DNA from: Antitrichia curtipendula
Taxonomy: Eukaryota > Streptophyta > Bryopsida > Hypnales > Leucodontaceae
Assembly (NCBI GenBank): GCA_951230915.1
Contig: OX579636.1
Coordinates: 26,099,567-26,163,566 of the forward strand
Direction of reading: 5' to 3'
Length of the DNA stretch: 64,000 nt
The translations under genes were made by a program, and so were the position numbers. Below the pieces are notes generated by a model that had not been told where the DNA came from, made no database searches, and was given only the letters and a program-made list of their open reading frames with translations. Below, one piece after another: positions 11,531-22,839 of this stretch (positions within the stretch are counted from its first letter, which is position 1; each line of letters opens with the position of its first letter).

Positions 11531-13330
11531 AAATTATGCATTGTCTCATGGCAATACTGGCACTATACTGTCAACAATATGCAAACACCATGTGGTGTCT
11601 TTATAGTGCTGGCATGTCATAATGCTAGAAATATTTGGACAATGAAGGAACTCATTTTTCCAACTTTAGTAGCTTGGATGATTGGACAAACGTTTTATGC
11701 CCATCAATAAGTTGACAACTACGGAAGCCTTAAACTTGTATTTGTCTAGAGGCCACCAATTAGCCACCCCCCAATGGCAAGTTTGAGTCTGCATTGATTT
11801 CACTGGCATACCAGGTGGTATCCAAGCAGATCATGTGCAATAACGTCCAAAAAGAGAAGCCTCAGTAGGCATTCAAAGAATGGGGAAGTTAAGACTTGGT
11901 ATTAAACTACAGAAGGGAATAGGTCACTCTACAAAGGACATCTGATGTATGCTCCAAGTGTCATCAGCAAAAGTTGCAAGGAATATAAGATATGCTACTG
12001 CAGCTAAAAGTCATCCACCTCAAGCAACCAGACGAAGCGCTTGAGAAGGTGCGCTCAAAGAAAGGTTTGTTGTACTCTAAAGTGTAGAAGACTTTGGTGG
12101 CTTCAGAGGTTGAGCGGCTGAAACTACCTACACATTTCAGTTCGTGCCTGTGCCGCCTAAGATGAAAAAGCCCCACATCAACCATTGAAAGCTACTGCTT
12201 CTTCAAGAATAACAGTGCGCCAAGGATTGGTGCATACTGCAAGCGTTGTGGACTGGATGCCGACGGCATCGACAATCATGACCATATCATAACATAGAAC
12301 GACAAATACTCTTCAACCATTTGGCAAATAAGTTGAGGAAGGCGTAGCTATTGTCCACCATGGGCCCTATATGATCTTGTAAGTGGGTGTTGGCAAACAA
12401 TCGCCAATACCATTGGTTGTAACGGAAGGGGCACAAGATTTTCTAGAAATTGTGCCCAAAACAACTAAGAGTAGAATTAGGCGTCTCAAACAGTATTCAC
12501 AAAGTATTCTATATTTTTACAACTTTTGTATTTCTAACTTGTACATATGCAAGATTTTGAGATAATTGAGATATTTTGCTTTATTTTGGACCAAATATTA
12601 TATATAAACCAAATTTCATTAAAGTAATGGATAATTGTGTTGCATAGCCAAATACATATATTGCTTATGCATTACTTTAATGAGGCTTGTAAGGATTTAG
12701 ATGGATTCATTTGTTGTCTAGGATAATGGCTAATGAAAACTTATCTGAAGAGTTTTGGAGGAAAAATGAATCAATAACCTACTTCTAGAAAGGTACAGGA
12801 GCCACTTTAAATGCGTTATTTTTGATGCATGAGACATTGCAAGATATATTTTGATTGTCTTTGAGGTTTGCAACTTAGGTAGAAGACTAATTTCTTGACT
12901 ATGGCACAATATATGAAAAAAATGTGGAGGATGCATTCTTTGCTGGTCGTAGGCGTGATTGTTCACCTTTTTCATTTTGTGTTGGCCATAATGTGTATGT
13001 GAGTTATATTTGTATTGTACACCTTGTTGATGGTGATCTCTGGCCATTTTGGCTTGCTTGGGCACTTATGAATCCTAATCCGGATCTAAGGCACGTCAAT
13101 TATATTCAAACATAGTATTAAACGATTATTTCAAGTCAACACATTGATATATAATTATAGCTACATATTCTGAATGGAACGCAAAAGATGGAAATGTGTG
13201 GTATGAGGATAAGGCTTTCCAACCAAAATAGTTGTATATATTGTATTATGACAATATAAAAATCATGAATAAGATTAGAAACTTCAAATCTGAGAATTAA
13301 ATTTTTCAAAGCACAAATCAACATCATCAA
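11531..13330. other. Intergenic, possibly upstream part of the piggyBac relic
   Basis: The first few hundred bases may continue the piggyBac pseudogene toward its N-terminus, but I cannot place motifs with confidence. The rest holds no recognisable gene; short frames near 12383 and 12924 show no family signature. Confidence 0.35.
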
Positions 13331-13830
13331 ATTATTAGGAGAGTCTTATATATTTAATTCAAACAACAATGCTTCTTTGGCATAATGTGGGCGCAAGATT
13401 ACCCACCCTTGGTAATCGGGCGAACACCGATCAGGTTCTATGCCTTTATCCACCTTTTTAAATATAGGGGGGTGTTGTGAGCGCGGTCCACTGTGCCTTC
13501 CAAGCAATGGATCTTTTGTGCTAACGTTTTCTGAGTGTCGTGGATGGCAGCGAATACTACTAGAATTGCATGGATAACTCACAAGCTGACTGTGATGAGC
13601 AACGGTGATTGGTAATTCCTATCTCCCTAACTGTCTATTTTATGTATAGGGTTGGCTGGATAGTTGGCGTTATTTCTAACGTCCCTAACTACGTGAGCGG
13701 GGAACCTCTACGTTCCTTCCATGAGTGTTGAAGAGTATTTTTTGGAGGGTTGACACTTCTTTCGGAAGTTTCAACCCTACGGCTAACCCTAAGCTTAAGC
13801 CTTTCCTCTAATTCCTGACTTCTACATATA
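13331..13830. other. GC-richer intergenic segment, unassigned
   Basis: Base composition rises sharply relative to the flanks and stays elevated to about 17300. No domain is recognised here; the 78-codon minus-strand frame at 13346-13582 has no features. Confidence 0.35.
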
Positions 13831-14081
13831 ACTCTAGATTTTTACTCCTAAATTTAACTCTAAATTTTTACTCCTAATTTTTAACTCTAAATTTTTACTC
13901 CTAAATTTAACTCCAAATTTTTACTCCTAATTTTTAACTCTAAATGTTTACTCCTAATTTTTTAACTCTAAATTTTTATTCCTAAATTTAACTCTAAATT
14001 TTTACTCCTAATTTTTAACTCTAAATGTTTACTCCTAAATTTTTAACTCCAAATTTTTACTCCTAAATTTATCCTGGGTCA
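13831..14081. repeat. Minisatellite, AACTCTAAATTTTTACTCC units
   Basis: About nine to ten diverged units built from AACTCTAAATTTTTACTCC followed by TAAATTT or TAATTTTT spacers. Units differ by single changes such as AAATGTTT for AAATTTTT. There is no coding sequence. Confidence 0.85.
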
Positions 14082-14858
14082 CTATTCACTTGAACGGCTA
14101 ACTAAGGGAAAAAATCAATGCTAATAAGGAGAAGCACCAAGTTTGATTCAAGGACTTACCTCGTCACTACCGGTGTCGGAAATGCGATCGTCCGTCCCCG
14201 TGCGCCCGTTTCCATATTCCATGGTGGTCCTTGGGTCGGGGGATTTTTTCCCCAAGTTTACTGCTTATGTTATAAAAAATTGTAGATCCCGTGCGATCTA
14301 ACCTCTTTCTCTCCCTTCCTCCTTCTTTCCTTCTCCTTTTCTTTCCCTTTCTCTCTTTCTACACTAATACTATTCCATCTAAGCTTTGATGGGTGTCTTA
14401 CAAATATAGATTCGAACCCCAAGAAGTTTTAATGTCCCTCCTAACCTCTTACACAACCTTGTTTTCGTGTCATCCTAATCCTACCTCCTAATGGTCACTA
14501 TGAATTCTCGAGATTTCCCTCCTAACACCTACTTTAGCTAATCCTAGGTTACTATTTATCATCTCTCTCACCACCTCTCCTATTTCATTCCATTTCCCCC
14601 TAATCCTCTTCCATTCTTGCTAGTTCGAATTGGTGTGGAGAGAGAGATAGTATGTGAGTTTTTTTTTTGTATGCAGGTTCTCGTTGATATCCCGGGACGT
14701 GCGGCTTTTCTTCTCCCCCCTTCCCTTATTTTTTTCTTGTAATCAAGTTTCTTTCCAATTAAGCTTGACCCCTAGTTTTTAGACTTCTTTATCTAGACCA
14801 AATTAAGAGATCGCACAAGGACCCCGACTCCCCAGCTCCTTGACTTCTCGGAACCCAA

Positions 14859-14997
14859 TTCCCTGGACCAGCTCGGAACCCAGCTCCCTGCACCAGCTCG
14901 GAACCCAGCTCCCTGCACCAGCTCGGAACCCAGCTCCCTGCCCAACTCGGACCCGCTCCCTGGACCAGCTCGAACCCACTCCCTGACCAGCTCGGAG
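14859..14997. repeat. GC-rich 25-bp tandem repeat
   Basis: Units of about 25 bases, AGCTCGGAACCCAGCTCCCT plus GCACC, occur about five times; the first two or three spacings are exact and later units are shortened. The long minus-strand frames across this array arise from the repeat itself and are not genes. Confidence 0.85.
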
Positions 14998-15002
14998 CCC
15001 CA

Positions 15003-15195
15003 CTGGTGACTGAGCACCCCAACCCTACGACTGAGCACCCCAACCCCGTGACTGAGCCCCCAAACCCCGGTGACTGAGCCCCCAACCCCAGTGACTGAGC
15101 CCCAACCCCAATGACTGACTGAACCCCAGCCCCGGTGACTGACTGAACCTCAACCCCGGTGATTGACTGAACCTCAACCCCGTGACTGAATGGGG
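15003..15195. repeat. GC-rich tandem repeat, GTGACTGAGCCCC units
   Basis: About nine units of 21-26 bases with core GTGACTGAGCCCCCAACCCC follow directly after the 25-bp array. Some units duplicate the GACT step (GACTGACTGAACC). Confidence 0.8.
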
Positions 15196-17300
15196 TCTGG
15201 TCCTGGGTTTTCGGTTTTTAAGACTGGATTTTTTTTCTGGGGCTAACTAAGGAACTGGTTTTTGTTAGACTAATGGAAACAAAATTTTTGCTAACTAAAG
15301 GGACTTGGATTTTTACTACACTAGGAAAAAGATTTAAAAACACTGAGTAATTCGGAACTTGACAACACTAAATATCTTGGAAGCTAAACTCTGGACTTTT
15401 CCAAAAAGGTCTTGGAAACTAGACTTTGGAACTAAGGCCTGAGGAGGTTCAACGCTTCGCCGTGGAGTTGGGTTTAACACCAACTCTAGGACTTGTATCA
15501 CTCCGGGGTTTGAAGCTTTGCCGTCCGAACCATTTTAACACAAACTATAGGACTTTCTTAGTTCGAAGCTTCGCCGTTCCGAGGGGGGGGGTCCACCCAA
15601 CACGAGAGAAGTTAGAAGAAGGTGGGGAAAAACACTTAGGAAATACACCTTACAAAGTCAAAGCTTCGCCGTCCCGGGGGGGGGACCACTACAATGCCAA
15701 TAAGAGAAGGACAAGGTTAGTTTCTAAATAGTACCCACAACACGCATAGAACTCAAAGAATCACAAAGGAATTAGTAATAAGGCAACACTCAAAGACTAA
15801 AGGCCCCCCAAAGCGGCATCGCCAAGGTACGGTGGGGGGGTGCTCTAGGGTTAGTACAATGACAAAAGACTCTCAACAACAAGTTAGTTCACAAGGATAC
15901 CCCAAAGATAGAAAGACTTCCAAATAACACAAGAGTATACACAAACACACACGAAGTGTGTACAAGGCAAGGTAGAAGGACCCCCAAGGACCTTCAAAGC
16001 TTGAAATATAACAACAACCGGAGCCAAAAGTGCTCCAAAAACACCGTAGAGGTTTCTTGGCTAAAACGCCAAAAATCCCAACATAAGTTGGATCCACGGA
16101 CCCAAAACAAGAATTGGGGGTGTTCAAGAGAGAAAAATGGGGACCTTAAATAGGTTTCCAAGGCCCCACCTTCCCCTCAAGAGCTCTAAAGTAACCTTAT
16201 CAACTTGGATTTTCATCCTCATCTTCAAAGATTTTCATCCTAATCCCTAAAAAAATACTTTTACCTATCTAAGCTAGACCAACCTCCTAACTTTTGGAGA
16301 ATTACTCCAATCATCAAACAGATTGCGCCATTGGCTCCAGATTGCCGTGTTTGGTCCAAAGCCCCCCTCCCCCCCGTACCGAGGACAAAAAACCATCGTA
16401 GGCTAATTTAGTTTAAAAAACTAAACCGTGGTAAAATCCTAGATATTGGGGGTCTCCTATTTTGAGAAATGTAAATAGCTTAGGATCTCCGGTAGGTGTG
16501 AGGGAGTCGGAAAAGACTCTTGGTTGACTTCGTTCCGCTGTCGTATGGTCCCGGAATGCCAGTCAACGTGGCGGGGACCTCGCCACGTGATTAATTCTCG
16601 AGGAATCTCGCCGGTTCAGGTACTTGCTGCTATCGGAATGTTGCGAAACTTCACGGAGCGCATTAATAATATAAAACAAGCTAGTCTAATTTTTAGTGAG
16701 ATTTTCTGGCAACCTGGGTAATTTCCATGAAATTCCCGTTGGAGGTTACCAGGGTTGACCACCCGCAAAAGGTTCTTCTGCAAGTTGGAAGATGACGGGT
16801 TTTTTCACAGGACCTCTCATGGGGTCACATGAAAGATGTGCAGGTGCGTTTCCTTACCTGGCACAATTGGTCAGTGGAGATGAATTGGTCATCTCCTTGA
16901 ATTAGCAACGGTGCGGGAATCTTTTGCGGATAGAGGAATCTTGGTGAATCGATTTCGTCGTTGGACCCCTGGCATGGGATTTACCCTCGGACACCATCCT
17001 TGGGCTGTAGATTCCTCCACGGCCCGGTCTTGCGTCAGTGGCTCCTGCATGCTAACAATCGGGGTTTGGAGAATTTCTAAACCTAACTCTAGGACCCGAC
17101 CTTGTGGCCTCGTTGTGGATCCCTCGGACCGACTTAGCCATGAATTGCCACATTCATGGTGGGATTTAGCCCTTTTGGGCCTATGTGACTTGAATCCTAC
17201 AAATCCACCCGTTTCGTTCTTTCTACCTATTTTTGGGCCCGGTTTGGTGGGATTCTAAGTCTAAACACAAATCTAGACCAAATACTATAATGGGTATGTT
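15196..17300. other. GC-richer block with recurring GCTTCGCCGTCC words
   Basis: The words GAAGCTTCGCCGTTCC or AAGCTTCGCCGTCCC recur at about 15450, 15505, 15565 and 15660, often before runs of G; related G-runs occur near 15835 and a C-run near 16370. Frames of 101 and 115 codons at 15426 and 16911 have no recognisable domain. A decayed retroelement is possible but I found no LTR pair, primer-binding site or enzyme motif. Confidence 0.35.
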
Positions 17301-18226
17301 ACAACCCTATTTTGGTTCTAGACTCTTTTTATGGCTTTTTGTATATTTTTCTTAACTTTAAATTGCAAATTTCCAAAAAAATAATTCTACGAGTCCTAAG
17401 TGACAAATTGGGAGCTCACACATAAGGACGAATATTTTGTAGGCATCATCACAAAATTTAGAACCTGTAGTTTGTCAATAGTTATATGTAGTTATCTACT
17501 TATCTTTGTTTTATAGGTTCACACATTAATATACAATTTATTGCATTGTTACAATGCATTACTTTCAATTGCATGACTATTGATCATGAATTGCAAAGCA
17601 TATGCGTGAGGCAACTTCAATTCTAAGGCAACTTCAATTATGAAGTTGAAAACCGTAGCTTTGATCAGAACACAACTAGCCATCAACTATCATATCGACT
17701 ACAAAGATTCTACCCAATTAATACACTTAGTTTTATGGAATGCATACTACCAAAATTGATCAATCGATCAATTATGGATCTAAGTTTGCAAGCACTTGCA
17801 AGAAGTTTGAAAAGTTTAGAAATGTAAACTTGGTGAAATGACTCATTGGACGAGAAAAGAGAAATAGAATGCAACGATGTAAGAAATGAAGAGGGTGAGG
17901 GATCTGCTTTGCTGGCAACGTTCTTCCTGAATGTTGCCATTATTAGTGTTGACCACAAAGTGCAGAGGAGCTTGGAGGGCACATCAAAGGACCAATTTTT
18001 GCTACATAGGAGCCAAGAAGTGCCGCTCTCATAAAAGTAACGTGGAAGGTGCCGTTAGTACTAGAGCAAATTTGTGTCGCTTTGTATTGTTAGCATTGGG
18101 ATAGGTTTGTATCACTTTTCTATAACCCATACAGAACTTATTGTTGCACTGCATCCATAGAGAGCAAATTGAGGATGCTCTAATCCAAACAAATGTGGAC
18201 AAAATATCCCAACGGAAGAACTAAGC
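17301..18226. other. Intergenic, nothing recognised
   Basis: AT-rich sequence without supported genes. Confidence 0.4.
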
Positions 18227-18229
18227 TTA

Positions 18230-19243
18230 GAGCATTGCCATTATAGGGCAGTCAAATTCCCACGATAAGCTTGTGTTGGCATGCATTGAATGCATCCCGC
18301 CCACTACTACCAGCTACCTCCCCGTTGCACAGAGGGGATGGACGCTCCAACTGCAAGGAAATTGAATGCTAGCTCTACCATGCAAGGTTAACCCTTGAAT
18401 GATGGGCTCAAAACCATAAAAATCATTTGTTTTGACACTGTATAGATTGTTGGATTAAAATAATACAAAAGTACTAATTGGAATTCAAACTACTGTAGAT
18501 GATCTTCCTTTTTCCTACAAAATTTGGAAGATGAATAGTTGCACTTCTGTCCTACACATAAGATTGTCTTGTCATTCATTGGCCGCAAAACGTCCGCCTC
18601 GATGTTTAAGGATTAAAATTAAATCCAACTTCTCCTTAGAGCATGCCCATGCGTCCTCCAAAATGGATGACCTCTTAAGAAAGGCCTCCAAAACTGGTCC
18701 ACCCATCCTACAAAAGGGATGACTTGCTTCGCAGTCGGGCTTGCAAAAAACACTTGGCCTCCAAATGGGAGTGGTTTTGCTAGCCGCTCCACGGCCTGCA
18801 AAACAGCAAAGAACAAAGTAGGGTTCCACTTTCCCAGTCACTCCCAATCACTCCTAGCCACTCCCAGCTACTCCCAACCACTCCACGTCACTCCACCTCG
18901 GCCTTTTAAGAGGTCATGGGTGGGGCAGACCTCCAAAATGTGGCTTGCAAAATGGATGCCCCCCATTTTGCAAGCCAAATTTTAGAGGGCGCATGGTGAT
19001 GCTCTTAGACCATGCCACGAAAGCACACCACCATCAAACCTTCAGCTGGTCAACGAGAAAACACAGAAAACCTTCAAACTCCGGGCCCGGTTCAAACTGC
19101 CCCTGCCCACGCTATGCTAAGGTGAAACTGGGAAATTTTGGCACGGCCGGCTGTCGAACGGGGTCTGCCAGCGTCACGGTGGGGGTGATTTGGAGACCGG
19201 CTTGCATTTTGGCCCCATGTACTGCGCAGCGGTGGCGATGCTC
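18230..19243. mobile_element. Outer Harbinger-like element, TTA duplication
   Basis: The left end reads TTA then GAGCATTGCCATTATAGGG (TTA at 18227-18229). The right end, complemented, reads TAA then GAGCATCGCCACCGC (TTA at 19244-19246). GAGCATC termini with TTA/TAA duplications are typical of plant Tourist-like PIF/Harbinger MITEs. A second complete element lies inside it. The outer pairing is less certain than the inner, because the two outer ends could belong to separate elements. Confidence 0.45.
18639..19004. mobile_element. Harbinger-like MITE, 366 bp, TTA duplication
   Basis: TTA at 18636-18638 and 19005-19007 flank ends GAGCATGCCCATGCGTCCTC and, complemented, GAGCATCACCATGCGCCCTC. The interior carries many CTTGCAAA and CCTCCAAAATG words and a short run of CACTCCCA units near 18835-18890. 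A related but diverged element is at 46628-46975; both share CCTTTTAAGAGGT. Confidence 0.7.
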
Positions 19244-19246
19244 TTA

Positions 19247-21722
19247 GCAAACTGACTCCAACCACAAAGAAAACAGAGAAGCCCGCTGGTGGTGCAAACG
19301 GAAGAAGGCTCAAGCCCTACTCTCTCGTTGTCGTGAATTCTCTTTGGATTTAGATCTAAGGCTTGAAGTGACCGGTTTCAATCTTTACTTGGGATGCGAC
19401 TGGGGACATCCGAGGATGTCCTTTGCCGGGATTCTCGGGTAAGCAGGGGTCCATGGTTTTTGTGGCGGGCCTGACACTATTTTCAGAGGTGAAAAGGATT
19501 CATTCGACCGTGGATATTAGAACTTCCAGTTTTGCTGTTATCACTCAAGGCCTGAACGGAAACTTGGATTCCCAAAATCGAACTGTCTGCCTTCATCAAC
19601 AACAGCTATCTTGCCCGAGTACTCCTGGACAAGATCATCAAAACCCTAAAAATCGGGCCTTGAGACTGGTTGGTGAGGCTGACGCATGTGGTGTCTCACC
19701 ATGTCCTCTTGCTACACCAGATTTACCTGTCCGCTCGTTGAGCCTCCACTGCCAGGTAAACCAAACTTTCAGAGCATAATTCCTCAGTGCAGCATGTGAT
19801 CCTTTCTCTGCAGCATAGTTAGAGGAGAGCGATTCTGGCATGATACTATGAGTGTAGATCGAAGTCAAGGTTGCAATGGCTATGGATCCTATGGAGCTGC
19901 TTTGAGGGAGCTTTCCTTTCTGAAGTTAGGGTTTACTAATTTGGAGCTTAGAGCGGAAACAGTTGAAAGACAGCTTGAGAACTCGCAGAGATTGATTCAT
20001 GTATGATGGGTTGAGGTTAGAGTGAAGTTAGTGTACGGTACTTGTTGCATTTATCGGGCGTTGTTCATGTCAAGCTGTTTAGGGTGATTTAGTCTCCATA
20101 GTTAGGGTTTGGCAGTTCGGTGGGTAGAGCAGACGCGGTTGTAACGGGAACAGCATATTTAAAAAGGTTGTTCTCCCACGATGCTTTGCGTCTAGATTGA
20201 AGTCAATTTTTTGGAAGCTCAGATATTGGGGTTTAGGGTGGAGATGTTGTGGTTTAGGTTTCTTGCTTTTCATGAGTTGCAATATTCAGTAGAATTTTGT
20301 GTCTGTACAAGTGTCAGTATCGGTTGCAGCGTTCCTGCTGGCCATAGAAGAGTGTGTACGGGATTAGAGAATCTTAGAGATTGATACTTTCACATTTGAG
20401 GTTTCCCCGGACTACGTTCCAGTCCAGTTTTCTGAAGCTGAAGTCATTTGATGTCAAGCTGCTGCAGTTGTTCCTTCCTTCGTGCTTGGTGGCCTGAGAG
20501 TTCAGGATTGAGCAGTGTGGAGAATCGAACGGACACAGAAGAAAGGGAGCAGAAGGCCGTAATTTGTTTGACTGAAGCTTAGTGTTAAGGCTCCATACGT
20601 CGGTGGTTGTCGATGCAGGGAACTAGTGAGTGTTTATTTCTCTCAGAATCCTGAGGGTTGAGCCATTTGGGAGGGGGTTCCAGAAAGCAGTTTTGAGTTA
20701 ACGGGGAGCGGAAGATTCCAAGACAGGGATTCAAACGTGGAACTTTTGTGTGTGGACTGAGCTGAACTTCTAGTCAACAATTTGGAAGCGGCAGACCTTG
20801 GAATTATTGGTATTGAAGGCCGAGAAGGAGATATAAATTCAGACAAGCAATTGAACAGACTTGAAGATATTGCCAGTCATGCATGATACTTTGTGTCTGT
20901 GCAGAAGTCGAAATTTGAAGCTTGGTTGTGTTCATTGGACGTTGCTGATGTTGAGGTTGGGGTTGCTGAACCACACTAGAATTTCTCTTCCTGCCTGGAC
21001 GTTTGGCAATTTAAGGAAGAGAAGAAACTCAGTTGGAGGGAGCAGATTGATAGTTATATGCTACTTTTTCAACTTTTACTCAAGGTGTCAGACGTCGCCT
21101 GGATATGGAGAAGGAGCTCTTTTCAGCTGATTGAGGACGTACGCTTGAAAGGGGGCCGAAGACTTAAGGAGACTCAGTCCTATGCTTTTTCTAAATGAGA
21201 AGTTGGATTTCTATCTGTGGTGTTACACTGTTGTTGAAGAGGAACCGTTAGAAGTTTGTAGACACTGAGCCACACAAAATGTCGGCATTAATGCACCTTT
21301 TGTCGCATCATAGGCAGCAGTCGAGAAGCTATTTGGTGCTTGGAGCTGGTGCACGGGTGAGTGAGTGTTGACTTATGGCCATACACCTGTTCTGCGGAAG
21401 CAGTTGGATGACTTGTGACTTGTCTGAACTGAAGTACTGTGGTCTTGTTAGCAACACATGTGTCCGATACATTTAGGGTCGTCGACAACAGTATATTTGA
21501 TCAATATGGTGGTACGCTTCCCCAAAACTGACAGGACGTGAACTGGGTTGGTTGGACGTTAAACATTAAATCTTAGAACCGATGAGTACCTTATGCTCAA
21601 ACTACTACCAATTAAATGTGTGTTTTTTGACACTGTCGGGGATTTGTGTGACCAGGATGCCTGCGTGATCACACTCTTGAAGTCTCCATGGTATATACAC
21701 CCATGTTTATTATTTGTCTCAG
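19247..21722 (+). other. Upstream region of the PDF-motif / PPR genes, unassigned
   Basis: This G/T-rich stretch is unlike the AT-rich repeats around it and probably holds 5' exons and introns of the PDF-motif gene. One short open segment, about 19873-20005, reads GYGSYGAALRELSFLKLG and ends at a possible donor (CAT|GTATGA). I could not find an OB-fold exon, which OSB proteins normally have upstream of the PDF motif. Confidence 0.35.
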
Positions 21723-22447
21723 ACTCCTATGGAGGAAGGAGCAGCGGACCCATTAGGTGTTCATCGTCATCAGTTTGGAGAAAACCCTGTGCTTCAGGTA
21801 TGCATAAGATGGCCGCTCTCATGGCCGGAAGTGGTTGTTTTTTTGTCTGTGAGAAGAATTGAATGACATGTATGAAGTATTTAACAATTGAATCAGGCGA
21901 AGTTCAGACCATCGAGCAAGATTGGGAGGAGTATTTTGCGGATCCTTTGCAGTGGCGGGACAACAGACTATACAAGGTATCACTAGGAATATTGCTAAAG
22001 GCTAGTAATTAGTTGGTGTTAGAAATTTGTGAAAAGTCATTGAGAAGGTTGTTTATTGCTTGTACAAGGTCTTGGGCGCTTGGGTAAACAAGAAGTATAT
22101 TACATTGCAAGTGGGTTTAGTATTGAATTGGAGGCTAATTAGATCACTTTAATGTTTAAGGACATGTATTCCTTGATTGTTTTTTCATATTGGATCGTGG
22201 ATTGTTGTGCATGTAGATGAATCCCAAATCACCTGACTATGAACATAAGGTGACAATGAAGGCACTTTGGGTGGATGGTTGGTCAACTCCTGCATGGGCG
22301 AAGGCGATGCTCAAATTGTTGACTTTAAGTGAATTATCTTCTTGTGGTGGTGATCATACCAATAGTTCTCAAGAGATTGTCCCACCAAATAGGTATTGGC
22401 ATGAGCATGAGTTGTCTCCCTTTGTGACAAGAAATTGGTGTAATTGA
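21723..22447 (+). CDS. OSB-like PDF-motif protein, 3' exons (partial)
   Basis: Three exons join in frame: 21723-21797, 21897-21976 and 22217-22447. Introns have good sites (CTTCAG|GTATGC, AATCAG|GC, TACAAG|GTATCA, ATGTAG|AT). The joined frame reads QDWEEYFADPLQWRDNRLYK and then NPKSPDYEHK and ALWVDGW. That is the roughly 50-residue PDF motif of plant organellar single-stranded DNA-binding (OSB) proteins, which bind ssDNA in mitochondria or plastids and restrain recombination. The usual upstream OB-fold is not located, so the gene is annotated as partial. The frame runs to TGA at 22445-22447. A donor (TTG|GTGTAA) near 22437 allows other ends: splicing to 22722 would stop near 22790, just before the PPR start. 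Splicing to 22756 would instead fuse in frame with the PPR gene. Confidence 0.55.
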
Positions 22448-22839
22448 CTTGCTATAGATGACGCTTACACATCGAAGGTGGATGTCAAACTCATTGTTTG
22501 TAATTTGTTTTGTCAAGTGTAGCTTGAAACTTGTGGTTTGGGTCAATTTGAGGATTTGGTTTGTGCAGCATTTTTCTTTTTGTTTACTTCTTTGAACTCA
22601 CGAGGTGCATTTAAAGTGCAATGACCTTGAGAAGTATTGTGCATGTAAGAGGTATAAAGATTGGATAGATGCATCCAAGTATTTTTAAATTTTAAATTGA
22701 TTGAGTAATATTTTTCACAGTGTGAAGGGTTTATCGATGGGTCAGGTTACCCAAGGGCACTTTTCGAAGGAGAAACACTTCGTCAGCTAGTGCAAAAGCG
22801 TCAAAGCAAGCTCTTCAAGTCAGTGGTGCGAGTACGTGC

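Noticed and set aside
14859..14997. CRISPR-like array
   Set aside because: Units are directly adjacent with no unique spacers, and the context is a plant nuclear genome.
14789..15085. Three overlapping 66-98-codon minus-strand frames rich in Gly, Ser and Trp
   Set aside because: They are products of the 25-bp tandem array, whose unit length keeps all frames open.
16911..17258. 115-codon frame as a gene
   Set aside because: No recognisable domain, composition-driven openness, and no splice or promoter context.
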